Shown here: positions 8,441-16,318 of the stretch, piece after piece
How the letters are laid out: every line of letters starts with the position of its first letter
Position numbering within the stretch: position 1 is the stretch's first letter
From: JANQPD01 sp963715655
Lineage (GTDB): Bacteria > Bacteroidota > Bacteroidia > Flavobacteriales > Schleiferiaceae
Assembly (NCBI GenBank): GCA_963715655.1
Contig: OY970262.1
Coordinates: forward strand, 2,170,001 to 2,234,000
Reading direction: 5' to 3'
Length of the DNA: 64,000 nt
The notes under the pieces: generated by a model
Database searches by the model: none
Told to the model about the DNA's origin: nothing
What the model saw: the letters and a program-made list of their open reading frames with translations, nothing else
Program-made: the position numbers and the translations under genes

Positions 8441-9523
8441 TGTTACCCCACGCCTCCCGCAAGTTTTTTCATTCGTCTTTTCGCTCCGCTCAGCCTCTTT
8501 ATAAAACTAGCTCCGGCTCCACGCATTAGCAGCCTTGCATTCATTCACCTTGCCTCCTTCGTCAGCTAAACCTCATTTATTTCAGGCCGCTAATTTTCCC
8601 AACGCGCAATCCATATTCATAAATAACTTAGCTACTTAAAATAAGTTCTACGCTCCGCATAGTCAATGCAAGCCCCCGCTTTTTGCCCATATATTTCAGT
8701 TGTCCTTTCGCTGCGCACGTCCGCCTTACATACATAAGCATCCGCTCCCCTCGGCAGCACATGCCTTTCGTTCAAGTCGTCCTCCTACGTGCGGGTACTT
8801 TCTCTCCAAGCCATAAGCTACCTTTTGCCAGCGCGCGTTTTTAGATTAAAAGAATCCTAGTAGCGCTTAAAAACATCCGTATGAGTATTCGTTTCCAAAA
8901 GAACGCTCAGAATCCTCCAGTAGTTTCTCTTGGCTATATGGTATTCGTCAACCTTGCTCCGCAAGGCACTGCGCCAAACCACTTTCACCCAATCACTGTG
9001 TTTATTTTATAAGGTGGTAATTGCGTAACGTGCCTTACGGTACCCTCCGGGTAGTTTGTCACATGCCTTGCAGTTCGCTTCGTTTCTCCTCATCCAGCCT
9101 ATTGTGTCCACAGTTTTGCCATTCCGCTAAACTCGTTCCTCGCCCGCTTCATGAGCTGCAAGCCTGTACACTCGGCTTCACTGGTTTGTGCTCCCCTGCG
9201 TGTCGCTGCGGGCTGCGGGATTAGTCTATTCGCCATAGCTCCGCATTGGCTATTTTTCAGCGGATACCCTTGTGTAGTTGCACAGCGCTACTGGGTTTTT
9301 GTGTGCTACCGCAAATTACAAAAACCTTTCGCGCTGCTCCACACATAGCCATACCACGCATTTCATGCTTTTTGGTCTAGCCCCCTTGCTCCATTCGCAG
9401 GCGGCTCGCGAGCTTGGTAAGCGGGCTGCGTACCGTTATTTCGCTTTGCTACATACACTACACGCATCCGCTTCCCATCCGCTTTAGCTGGCAGGCGCCA
9501 TAGCCAAGCCCAAAATGGCAATG
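8441..9523. other. 1.1-kb gene-less stretch with richer GC and repeated CGCT/CCGC words
   Basis: No credible gene is present. The open frames here overlap each other in different frames and have proline/cysteine/serine-rich, non-protein-like composition. The stretch is dense in short words such as TTCGCTCCGCT, TTCGCTGCGC and TTCGCTTTGCT, and in small hairpins such as CTTGCTCCGCAAG (8953-8965). Its composition differs from both flanking genes. The 13-mer CTCGTTCCTCGCC at 9132 recurs at 48476. No known RNA family is recognised. Confidence 0.55.
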
Positions 9524-10483
9524 CTACTCTCCGTAAAACACTTTTTTGAGATGAGATAATTCTACCTCTACAGCATAGTTTAAGTTTTTAGTTGCCATAT
9601 CATTGAATTCCTGCTTTTGCTTATCAAAATCATCCCATTTCTTATAGCCCAATATTACTCTCTTGAGTTTTAATCTTGGTCTTCTCTCGTTACCAACTCC
9701 AGTGTTTGTGTATTTTCTTATTGGTAATTCCAGCCGCATAGCTTCGTTTCCCTCGAAGGGTTTTGGGAAAATAACCTCTCTGTTGGCATCATAATAAGTT
9801 GTTCTATGAGTAACACCTGACTCCCTTCCATCATAAATAAGCTTTACCTCATATTCGTTTTGAAACAACCTTGATTTATGAAAGAACAATAAAGGACTTA
9901 AATCCGCTAAAACATTTTCGCCTTTATTTGAAATCGATTTATTAAGCCTCTCAAAAGTTTTAAACCTTGCCTTTTTCCTTATCCCATATTTAACTTCACT
10001 TAAATAAAAATCTACCCAGTCATTTCTTTCATTATCTATTTCAAACTCTAGAATGCATCCGTTTCCATCATCACCATAAAGTCTCCAAAGCATAAATTCC
10101 CTATTAAACCCACTCTTTCGTATAACCATATCTTTTTCACAAAATGATATGCTAAAAGCATTTCTTTTTGCCATCTCAATAATGGTTGAATCTACGGTAT
10201 GATGCGTTGTGCCATAGGTAAATTCTCTCGGGTCATTTAACTTAGCAAGTTCAGTCATCCATAGCATTCCGCTGTTCATAATTGCCTTAGCACCTTCTAA
10301 AGTTGTAAAATGTACCAGTGATTGTTTACTTCCATAGTAATAATCACTTCCTGCAAAGCTTTTATAATCTCGTGGTAGAAAAATCTGCGTATTACTACTT
10401 CCATCATCATGGTGAGCAGTAACGCTAGGAAGATTACCATAAGGGATTAACGATTTCAACTCTTTTTGGAATTTAGTTTTCAT
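9524..10483 (-). CDS. DUF2971 family protein
   Basis: Residues about 52-110 carry the DUF2971 hallmark: LVHFTTLEGAKAIMNSGMLW, then TELAKLNDPREFTYG, then FSISFCEKD and WRLYGDDGNGCILEFEID. The family is widespread next to restriction and abortive infection genes, and its biochemical activity is not established. The protein is 319 aa and soluble. The start at 10483 is preceded by four 17-bp repeats, each with its own ATG, so the choice of start depends on that array; only the 10483 ATG opens the long frame. It closes the defence island and has no close partner gene. Confidence 0.8.
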   Translation of the reverse strand: MKTKFQKELKSLIPYGNLPSVTAHHDDGSSNTQIFLPRDYKSFAGSDYYYGSKQSLVHFTTLEGAKAIMNSGMLWMTELAKLNDPREFTYGTTHHTVDSTIIEMAKRNAFSISFCEKDMVIRKSGFNREFMLWRLYGDDGNGCILEFEIDNERNDWVDFYLSEVKYGIRKKARFKTFERLNKSISNKGENVLADLSPLLFFHKSRLFQNEYEVKLIYDGRESGVTHRTTYYDANREVIFPKPFEGNEAMRLELPIRKYTNTGVGNERRPRLKLKRVILGYKKWDDFDKQKQEFNDMATKNLNYAVEVELSHLKKVFYGE

Positions 10484-10548
10484 GGAAGATCAGTTTTCAT
10501 GGAAGATCAGTTTTCATGGAAGATCAGTTTTCATGGAAGATCAGTTTT
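10481..10548 (-). repeat. Four perfect 17-bp tandem repeats, each containing a start codon
   Basis: On the minus strand the unit AAAACTGATCTTCCATG is present four times without a mismatch (68 bp). The last copy supplies the ATG of the DUF2971 gene. Each of the three upstream ATGs opens a frame of six codons (MKTDLP) that ends in a TGA overlapping the next ATG (ATGA). The array is therefore a chain of overlapping mini-frames leading into the gene. As 17 is not a multiple of three, copy-number change would alter the number of mini-frames but not fuse them to the gene. Confidence 0.9.
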
Positions 10549-10825
10549 AAAAAAGAAGGTTAGCAAAAATAGTCTGGCTTAGTTTATAGCAAGCAAGATA
10601 CTTCCGTTAGCCCTTTGTACAAGGTCAGGCCCTACGGGTTTTTGGCAGAAATCTCCACGCCCTCCTTTGTCGGGGTAGTATTTCTCCCAAAAAACCTTGA
10701 CAAGGGCATTCGCCATGCTGAAAGGATGCAAATTCTTTTTTCGCATCTCTTTTGGTTTTGTTTTCAAAAAAAAATTGGTGCGAAGCGCAGCGTAGCAAAA
10801 GAATAATCATTTAAAACTAAAGATT

Positions 10826-11248
10826 ATGTCTTGTTTCAACATCAAATGCCACGCAGCAGGAGCCAAAACTGCTGCACCAAGTTTTTACATTCAGTCTAAG
10901 GGAGCCAATGCCGGAAGGCCATCTAAGCACCCTACACCAAACTGTTTCAGAGTAACACCTAATAATCCGGAAAAACTAAACCGATACTATTGGGTGGCGT
11001 ATAGTTTAGCCAAAACAGGCGGTTTTAAACCGTTTCATTACGGTAGCGTAATTCCATTCATAAGGATTGGCGATTGTAAAAACCTACTCAATCAAGTTAT
11101 TCTAAATGTCGAGCGCAATCCGGCCACACTTTCCAAGAGCATTGCTTTACTTCAAGATATTGAGCAGAAAAAAAGTCACTTTCAAGCGGTGGTTAACCAC
11201 ATTGATATTTTGCACCAAGCTCTTTTACAAAGGCTTCTAGCAAAATAA
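10826..11248 (+). CDS. DUF6943-like protein
   Basis: A 140-aa soluble protein with YIQSKGANAGRPSKHPTPNC, then YYWVAYSLAKTGGFKPF and GSVIPFIRIGDCKNLL. I recall this pattern (SKG-NAG-P, PNCF, GSVIPFI-I-D) from the DUF6943 family of Bacteroidota, often found beside mobile genes. The C-terminal half is helical. No function is known. It converges on the lysis-like operon and shares a bidirectional terminator with it. An ATG at 10826 is the first in frame. The 277 bases upstream hold no convincing gene. Confidence 0.65.
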   Translation: MSCFNIKCHAAGAKTAAPSFYIQSKGANAGRPSKHPTPNCFRVTPNNPEKLNRYYWVAYSLAKTGGFKPFHYGSVIPFIRIGDCKNLLNQVILNVERNPATLSKSIALLQDIEQKKSHFQAVVNHIDILHQALLQRLLAK

Positions 11249-11262
11249 GCTTGCTATAGACC

Positions 11263-11291
11263 AAAAAAGCCCTCCTAAACGGAGGGCTTTC
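11263..11291. terminator. Bidirectional terminator between convergent genes
   Basis: AAAGCCCTCC (11266-11275), a 5-base loop and GGAGGGCTTT (11281-11290) form a 10-bp stem flanked by A-runs on the left and T's on the right, so it can act on both strands. The stop codon of the 70-aa gene on the minus strand falls at the edge of the hairpin (11275-11277). Confidence 0.8.
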
Positions 11292-11487
11292 TGCCTTTAT
11301 ACTTATTAACCTGCCGCTGTATCTGTTTACAGACTATCGTAACCACAAAACTCACTATGGCGCCAATGGCGGCCAGTAAAATTGTGCTCAATATATCGAC
11401 TGAATTTAAGTTAGCTAAAACACTGAGAATAAAGCCACCTGCAACACCCGCTTTACTCTCTGCACTTTCTACTAAATGGGTGCTCAA
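11275..11487 (-). CDS. Small holin-like membrane protein, 70 aa
   Basis: One long hydrophobic region (residues about 31-52, ILSTILLAAIGAIVSFVVTI) is followed by a basic tail (KQIQRQVNKYKGRK). A short preceding apolar stretch may be a second segment. The size, topology and charged tail resemble phage holins, which pierce the inner membrane. It is the last gene of a four-gene operon and its start overlaps the stop of the 71-aa gene by four bases. A role in lysis is inferred from the form only. Confidence 0.65.
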   Translation of the reverse strand: MSTHLVESAESKAGVAGGFILSVLANLNSVDILSTILLAAIGAIVSFVVTIVCKQIQRQVNKYKGRKPSV

Positions 11488-11699
11488 TCCTCGTCCTCTT
11501 TTTTGGTGACTTGGCTAACGGCTGTTAGCACGCCTCCAGCCACTAAAGCATAACCTGCTATTGACACCAAAGCCGCAGGTAATGCAATGGGTGAAGCAAG
11601 CATAGCACCACCAGCTGCCGCTAATGCTACGCCAATATTTCTAAGCCTTATAAAAAAGCTCGGGGTGGGAGCTTTTACTCTTTCAATTATTTTCTTCAT
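11484..11699 (-). CDS. Small alanine/glycine-rich membrane protein, 71 aa
   Basis: A basic N-terminus (MKKIIERVK) is followed by two hydrophobic Ala/Gly-rich segments (about residues 20-40 and 43-62) and an acidic tail (KKEDED). Two-segment topology with opposite tail charge to its neighbour suggests a holin or holin-partner pair. Its ATG shares one base with the stop of the DUF5675 gene. I do not recognise the family by name. Confidence 0.65.
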   Translation of the reverse strand: MKKIIERVKAPTPSFFIRLRNIGVALAAAGGAMLASPIALPAALVSIAGYALVAGGVLTAVSQVTKKEDED

Positions 11700-12100
11700 T
11701 AGTTCAGTGAATAAATATTAATAATTACTTGTTCTTGTCTTTCAAATGCCTCAAATACAAGCTTCTCCAACTTGTCCAAAGCTTTGCGCGAGCTGTGGCC
11801 GGTACCAACTCCACTAATTAATCTTACCGGAGCAACACAGCCTCTTAGCTCTCTTTTTGCATCGTTAGCCGGATGTATCAAAATCAGTGAACGGTCTGGC
11901 ACATTGGTAATTTCAATGTGATTTTTCCAACGCGCACTAAATCGTTTTTGAAGCACATATCTCCCTTCCGGGATGCAGGATTGGCCGGTAAGGTTGTCGC
12001 GCCACGGCAGCTCAATGGCATGGCAAACAACTTTTCCTTTATGGCTAATCACTGCATTTGTCCCTTCAGGGTAGTATGTTCTGATAAGTTCAAGCTCCAT
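11699..12100 (-). CDS. DUF5675 family protein
   Basis: This 133-aa protein shows the DUF5675 pattern: a first strand (LELIRTYYPEGTNAVISHKG), CHAIELPWRDN, IPEGRYVL, RSLILIHPAND, then RGCVAPV. The conserved His, Glu and Cys residues and the ELP-W-DN and IPEG-Y motifs suggest a small enzyme, and the family has been compared with L,D-transpeptidase-like or lysis-associated proteins. No reaction is proven. The gene lies two bases after the 251-aa gene and overlaps the next by one base, so all four genes act as one unit. Confidence 0.78.
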   Translation of the reverse strand: MELELIRTYYPEGTNAVISHKGKVVCHAIELPWRDNLTGQSCIPEGRYVLQKRFSARWKNHIEITNVPDRSLILIHPANDAKRELRGCVAPVRLISGVGTGHSSRKALDKLEKLVFEAFERQEQVIINIYSLN

Positions 12101-12102
12101 GC

Positions 12103-12858
12103 TTAAACTTTATCAACTTCAACCATCGCCAACGCGTTGTATGCACCATTTTTAAGGCTATACATCGTGCCGTTTACCTCTTGGTAATACTCAATTCCAA
12201 AAAGCACAAAAATTGGTTGTACCGTATTCGCGGTAATGCTGAGGTTTAAAGATTGCGCAGCCACATTTTGACTATCCAGCACTATATCCGGACTCTTAGC
12301 TTGATCGTTTACAAAACTCTCAAGGTCAAAATCAATCTCAGCCACTCCCGCTACCAATTTAGCATGAGTTGCGCCACCAGGTAGCGCTACTGAAGCATCT
12401 GGTATAAAATCGTTGATGTTAATATCCACCTCTCCTAAAGCTCGGTCAACGCTCACGTTCCAACCAAAAAACAAACTACTACCAATTTTGGCTCGTGCGT
12501 TAAAATCAAAGCCTTTTAAAATAGTAGAATCTCCATCTACCAAACTTCTTTGACCTCTAGCGTTTACCGTATCAGCCTTAATCGCCTTCATTAAAGACTG
12601 AGTTAACCGATTAGACATTTTACTGTCCTTAGTGGTTAAGATTAAGCTCCGTAACGCTAAGCGTAAAAGCTTACCACCTTTTCCGGCTCTTCCAAATTCA
12701 CTTCCATTTTCTCGGGTTCGCGCAAATGCAGGGTCATTTTTTATGCGGTCTGCATCTACTCCTCCTTTTTCGCGCGCCAAGTGTTGCCCTTGACTTTTGT
12801 AAAAAGAAAGATCTCCAATCTTTCCTTTCAGTTTAATAATTCCTGTTTGCCTTGCCAT
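12103..12858 (-). CDS. Conserved 251-aa protein of unknown function heading a lysis-like operon
   Basis: The N-terminus is striking: MARQTGIIKLKGKIGDLSFY, then HLAREKGGVDADRIKNDPAF and RTRENGSEFGRAGKGGKLLR. I recall very similar N-termini in unnamed proteins of many Bacteroidota, frequently next to DUF5675 and holin-like genes. The C-terminal half is beta-rich, with no signal peptide. The N-terminal Arg/Gly-rich part followed by a beta domain would suit a structural or assembly protein, but this is a guess. It is the first gene of the operon; its promoter faces that of the HTH-like gene at 13042. Confidence 0.7.
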   Translation of the reverse strand: MARQTGIIKLKGKIGDLSFYKSQGQHLAREKGGVDADRIKNDPAFARTRENGSEFGRAGKGGKLLRLALRSLILTTKDSKMSNRLTQSLMKAIKADTVNARGQRSLVDGDSTILKGFDFNARAKIGSSLFFGWNVSVDRALGEVDININDFIPDASVALPGGATHAKLVAGVAEIDFDLESFVNDQAKSPDIVLDSQNVAAQSLNLSITANTVQPIFVLFGIEYYQEVNGTMYSLKNGAYNALAMVEVDKV

Positions 12859-12913
12859 ATTATTAAAGATTTAGTTAATATGACACAAACCTACTTTGAT
12901 ACAACTCCTTGAC

Positions 12914-12929
12914 TTGGCAAGTCTGCCAA
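12914..12929. promoter_or_regulatory. Inverted repeat in the divergent control region
   Basis: TTGGCA and TGCCAA flank a 4-base loop between the starts of the 251-aa gene (minus strand) and the 68-aa HTH-like gene (plus strand). A second inverted pair, GTAC/GTAC, lies near 12986-12999. Either could be an operator for the small HTH-like protein. This is inference from position. Confidence 0.35.
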
Positions 12930-13041
12930 GCCTGCCATTTGATACTAATTAAGCCGTAATGGTTCTTTTATCTGCTACTTTTTGGTACTATCTTAGTACA
13001 CATACAGTAAGTTAAGCGTAACAATTAAGTATAGATGAGGT

Positions 13042-13248
13042 ATGGCACAAGCCAAACGACTATGTATTTATCCAAAAGATATCCAAATCATCACCGGAAG
13101 AAGTGAGCGCTATGCGCGTGAGTACCTCCGTAGTATGAAAGATGCCTTAGAAAAGGAGGGCCACCAATTTGTAACGGTAAAGGAATTTAGTGAGTATTCT
13201 GATATTCCATTAGCCCAAATAGAGTCGGTAATAAACTACATCAAGTAG
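13042..13248 (+). CDS. Small HTH-like protein, 68 aa
   Basis: IYPKDIQIITGRSERYAREY, a short linker, then HQFVTVKEFSEYSDIPLAQI resembles two short helical hairpins as in excisionase/MerR-type winged helices. Small proteins with the YPKDI--ITG-S pattern are frequent in Bacteroidota and occur near mobile elements. It is divergent from the 251-aa operon and may regulate it. The ATG at 13042 is preceded by a purine-rich AGATGAGG stretch. The DNA-binding role is inferred. Confidence 0.6.
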   Translation: MAQAKRLCIYPKDIQIITGRSERYAREYLRSMKDALEKEGHQFVTVKEFSEYSDIPLAQIESVINYIK

Positions 13249-13322
13249 GTGTAAATGCTATGAAATGCCATTTGGAATTTGTATCTTTAAGCAATACAAA
13301 CAGCGGCAAACAGTATCAAATT

Positions 13323-13541
13323 AACTGTGAACCCTGCGGTGAACTCGATCTTTGAAGGTTTTTAATAAATTGATTTATAGCGCATTATAAAGGAGTTTCA
13401 AGTCCTGTCATCCCGACAAATCCCTTTTCAAGGATAGTCAAAAGCCTATAAATTATATGATTTATAGGCTTTTAGCTTTTTAGCCAAATCATAATAAATC
13501 ATATTAAACCATTTAACTGTGAACTATTGGGTGAACTGGAT
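13323..13541. other. Attachment-site-like segment: tRNA 3'-end-like core between paired direct repeats
   Basis: The core at 13391-13417 contains TTTCAAGTCCTGTCATCCCG and so resembles a tRNA T-arm plus acceptor 3' strand, but no tRNA body precedes it. On either side, AACTGTGAACCCTGCGGTGA (13323) and AACTGTGAACTATTGGGTGA (13515) are imperfect copies of one ~27-bp sequence, each itself holding two GTGAAC words 13 bases apart. Paired repeats around a core resemble arm-type integrase sites. No integrase gene is adjacent. The tRNA resemblance is by eye and has an extra T compared with a regular T-loop. Confidence 0.45.
13440..13473. terminator. Perfect 14-bp inverted repeat, likely bidirectional terminator
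   Basis: AAAAGCCTATAAAT, a 6-base loop and ATTTATAGGCTTTT form a perfect 14-bp stem with A- and T-tracts at its ends. It lies between the attachment-site-like core and its right-hand repeat. It may serve transcripts from the 68-aa gene. Confidence 0.6.
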
Positions 13542-13615
13542 TTTACCTTAATTTCGTACTAACTACATCAAGCTCAGCTTGATTTTAAGATGGAGAATTC
13601 AAATAATAATCTCAG

Positions 13616-13907
13616 AACCAAATCAAAAAAACGAGGCTCCCCTAACGGTACTCCAGGGGCGCAATATTGATGACGTTCGTTGTGTGGTTCTCGACTACCG
13701 CTCGAACAAACATAGTGCTTACTAGCACGTATTTAATATCAAAAAAAATGATTTTGTAAAACAAAAGTGCTCACGCTAACCAAAACCAAATCAAAAAAAC
13801 GAGGCTCCCCGAGCGGTAGTTGAGGGACGCAATATTGATGACGTTCGTTGTGTGGTTCTCGACTACCGCTCGAACAAACATAGTGCTTACTAGCACGTAT
13901 TTAATAT
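13616..13907. repeat. Two ~124-bp direct repeats with internal palindrome (REP-like)
   Basis: Copy 1 spans 13616-13739 and copy 2 13784-13907, offset by 168 bases. They are nearly identical except for about 15 bases near 13640 and 13811. In copy 2, CGAGCGGTAGTTGAG (13810-13824) pairs with CTCGACTACCGCTCG (13858-13872) at 14 of 15 positions to make a long stem; in copy 1 the left arm has diverged. Stem-forming intergenic repeats of this kind resemble REP elements. No transposase is present. Confidence 0.75.
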
Positions 13908-13970
13908 TTAAATGCTCCAATTTTTTATATAAAAATCAAAATCAGGTGATTAGCCGTGGGTGGAAACTAA

Positions 13971-14030
13971 ACCAAAGCCGCAGAAATTTTGGGTATTGAT
14001 AGAAAAACGTTGAGAGGAAAGGTTGGGTAA
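13971..14030 (+). pseudogene. Fragment of a Fis-type HTH (C-terminus of a sigma-54 response regulator)
   Basis: The frame reads TKAAEILGIDRKTLRGKVG then stop. AAEILGIDRKTL is the recognition helix region that ends NtrC-type activators. Upstream sequence in all frames lacks the AAA+ domain, so only about 20 codons remain. It is a leftover of a gene removed by a past rearrangement. Confidence 0.6.
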
Positions 14031-14078
14031 AAAAACTCCATATTCTAAACAATGCTTTCCTAGGCATCTAACTCTTCC

Positions 14079-15185
14079 TTATGGTTTTAGTGGTTCGTTT
14101 GGAGTATTCTTTTCTTTCATTACCAACGTACGGTATGGAAACGGTATTTCTATACCTTCCTGTTCAAAGCGATGTTTGATGCTTTCTAAAACATCTATGC
14201 GCAGTTGAAAGGAATCTTCAAAATTTTTGGCCCAAGCCCATGCTCTTATGGTTACAGATGAGTCATTTAAACTCATTAGTGCGGTTTTAACTTTTGGCAA
14301 TCCTTTCTTTTTATCAGCAGGCGTTCGGTTATCATAAATTAATGGGTGATGCATACATTCTTCTTCCATTATTTTTTTAGCCAGCTTTACATCACTGTCG
14401 TACGATATGCCAATTTCAATCCGCTCACAACATTTACGCTCCCCCAAATCATAATTGATTAAACGCTCTTTATTAATTACTGCATTGGGAATTACAATCA
14501 TTTTGTTTTCAAAGTTTTTAATTACCGTATGGCGTAAGGTAATATCACTTACCGTACCCACCATGGTATCACTTACCTTAATAACATCGCCAATTTTAAA
14601 TGGCTTAAAGGATATTATAAAAATGCCGCCCACTACATTAGAAAGCGCTTCTTGCGAAGCAATACCGGCAATAATAGCAATAACTCCTGCACCACCAAGA
14701 GCAGTTTGTGCTACCCCGCGTAAGGATGGAAATGCTAAAAGGAAAAATAAAACACCTACAAAATATACAATAAAGACCACCACATATCTAAGAAATTTCA
14801 CACTCGTAGGATCTTCTTTAGAGCTAATTTTTTTGGCAATACTTTGCTTAAACCATAAATTAATAGAGGATGCCACTACTATGGTAAACACCGCTAATAT
14901 TCCTAAATAAAGCACTAACCTAAAATTGTGCTTCATTTCATCATACCTACTTTCGTCTATAAATATGAAGCTTAAAGCTATACCGGCCAATAGTATCCAC
15001 AGCACGTTTAAAATGCGTTTTACTAAATAAACAGGTTTGGGATTTTCACCGGGAAATTTCTTTTGCTCCTGTCTTAGTAACCACTTATTCATTACGTTAG
15101 TAAACACAATCAATAAAATAAGTATCCCTATTACAAGACCTGCATAAATGAGGTGCGGTTTATAGGTTATTAAAAAATCATTCAT
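14079..15185 (-). CDS. Small-conductance mechanosensitive channel, MscS family
   Basis: From ATG 15185 the protein is 368 aa; an upstream in-frame start at 15245 would add 20 untypical residues. Four hydrophobic segments occupy about residues 8-30, 50-70, 85-105 and 125-145. The pore helix and start of the beta domain carry the family signature: ALGGAGVIAIIAGIASQEAL, then NVVGGIFIISFKPFKIGDVI. The cytoplasmic C-terminal domain follows. Such channels open under membrane tension and release solutes on osmotic downshift. The gene stands alone. Confidence 0.92.
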   Translation of the reverse strand: MNDFLITYKPHLIYAGLVIGILILLIVFTNVMNKWLLRQEQKKFPGENPKPVYLVKRILNVLWILLAGIALSFIFIDESRYDEMKHNFRLVLYLGILAVFTIVVASSINLWFKQSIAKKISSKEDPTSVKFLRYVVVFIVYFVGVLFFLLAFPSLRGVAQTALGGAGVIAIIAGIASQEALSNVVGGIFIISFKPFKIGDVIKVSDTMVGTVSDITLRHTVIKNFENKMIVIPNAVINKERLINYDLGERKCCERIEIGISYDSDVKLAKKIMEEECMHHPLIYDNRTPADKKKGLPKVKTALMSLNDSSVTIRAWAWAKNFEDSFQLRIDVLESIKHRFEQEGIEIPFPYRTLVMKEKNTPNEPLKP

Positions 15186-15657
15186 TTTACTAATATAGTA
15201 GTTGTTTAAAATGCTAGTTTTAACTTGTTTGGCGGGTAATAACATTCCTTTACCAACATTTTCATAATAATTTCAAAAGTAGTTCTTGATTTAGAAATAA
15301 TGCGCGAAACCATACCTGCATTTACAGCTGCACAAAAATTGAGGCTTCATTGCAGCATAGAAGCTTAACATGAATTATGCTCTTGAAGTTACGTTTTGAG
15401 AATTAATTTTGGGTGTTTTAGCATAGGCCGGACACCGTGTTTTTACTACCTTGGTCAACAATATAAGTTACAGATGTTACGGCTTTGGCTACGGGTGCAA
15501 TCCTAACCATAATTTTGATACCATGATTCCTAAAGCTTTTTGAAAAACCCAAAATGTGCCGGGATTAATATCACCAGTATAACTTTTGGCGGCTTTCCTT
15601 TCATAAAAAGCAGAGCCTAAAAAAAACTTTTAAATAAAACAATACACTTTTCTCAAA
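15186..15657. other. Gap with a possible decayed coding remnant on the minus strand
   Basis: No intact gene is seen. On the minus strand between about 15600 and 15430 two adjacent frames look protein-like: one reads FYERKAAKSYTGDINPGTFW and continues to FQKALGIMVSKLW; the neighbouring frame then reads KIMVRIAPVAKAVTSVTYIV and DQGSKNTVSGLC. A single frameshift would join them. The family is not recognised, so this may be chance. Confidence 0.3.
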
Positions 15658-16170
15658 ATGAAGCACTTACATACATTACTCTTACTAGCTATATGTTTAC
15701 TAGCAGGTTGCCATAAGGCACCTACCTCTTACGAACCGGAAGAAAATGAGTGGAATGGCAGAAAAGCCAATGTAGAAATAGACAGCAGTTTTACCAAAGG
15801 AACTACCTACCTTTCTGTTCATTCTCAAACGTATAGCAGAAATTCTCAATCCATCTATAATTTAACGGTAACCGTGAGTATGCGCAACACAAGCCGCTTA
15901 AGTCCTGTGTATATTTTGAGCGCAGAATATTTTGACACGCACGGAGACATGATACGTACGTATTTTAAAGCACCAATTGTACTGCAACCCATGGAAACGG
16001 TAGAAATAATTATTTCTGAATTAGATATTGAAGGTGGAAGTGGTGGAAACTTTCTATTTGATTGGGCCGTGGCTGAAAATATTGCGCACCCTATATTTGA
16101 TGCGCTTATGATTTCCACAATGGGGCAACAAGGTATTTCCTTCATTACAAATGGTGTAGAAATAAAATAA
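15658..16170 (+). CDS. DUF3124 lipoprotein
   Basis: The protein has a signal peptide with lipobox LLAGC (Cys 18), so it is a lipoprotein. The mature part matches DUF3124: LTVTVSMRNTSRLSPVYILS, EYFDTHGDMIRTYF, QPMETVEIIISELD, GGSGGNFLFDW, then STMGQQGISFITNG. The family is of unknown function and is often seen near small respiratory or stress genes. At 170 aa it has the usual length. It is a single gene; the start ATG at 15658 places the signal peptide correctly. Confidence 0.82.
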   Translation: MKHLHTLLLLAICLLAGCHKAPTSYEPEENEWNGRKANVEIDSSFTKGTTYLSVHSQTYSRNSQSIYNLTVTVSMRNTSRLSPVYILSAEYFDTHGDMIRTYFKAPIVLQPMETVEIIISELDIEGGSGGNFLFDWAVAENIAHPIFDALMISTMGQQGISFITNGVEIK

Positions 16171-16318
16171 AATTCCACAAGGTTTTTCTTTTTCCATACC
16201 TCCACTGTTTTCAGCTTTACCCTTTTGCCTTTTAGTTTTAAATGGTGTTTAAATGTGTGTTAAATATCTGTTGGAAGCATGGGTTAGATGGGTTTAAAAT
16301 GCAATCTTTTAAGTGTAA

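Noticed and set aside
9021..9487. Three overlapping open frames of 65-69 codons on the plus strand
   Set aside because: They overlap in different frames, are cysteine/serine/histidine-rich without motifs, and lie in a stretch whose composition produces chance open frames.
10579..10810. Open frames of 60-63 codons on both strands between the 17-bp repeats and the DUF6943-like gene
   Set aside because: They lie on top of each other on opposite strands and none has a recognisable motif or a credible start signal.
13391..13417. A tRNA gene
   Set aside because: Only a T-arm and acceptor-like 3' end are present; no D-arm or anticodon arm precedes it.
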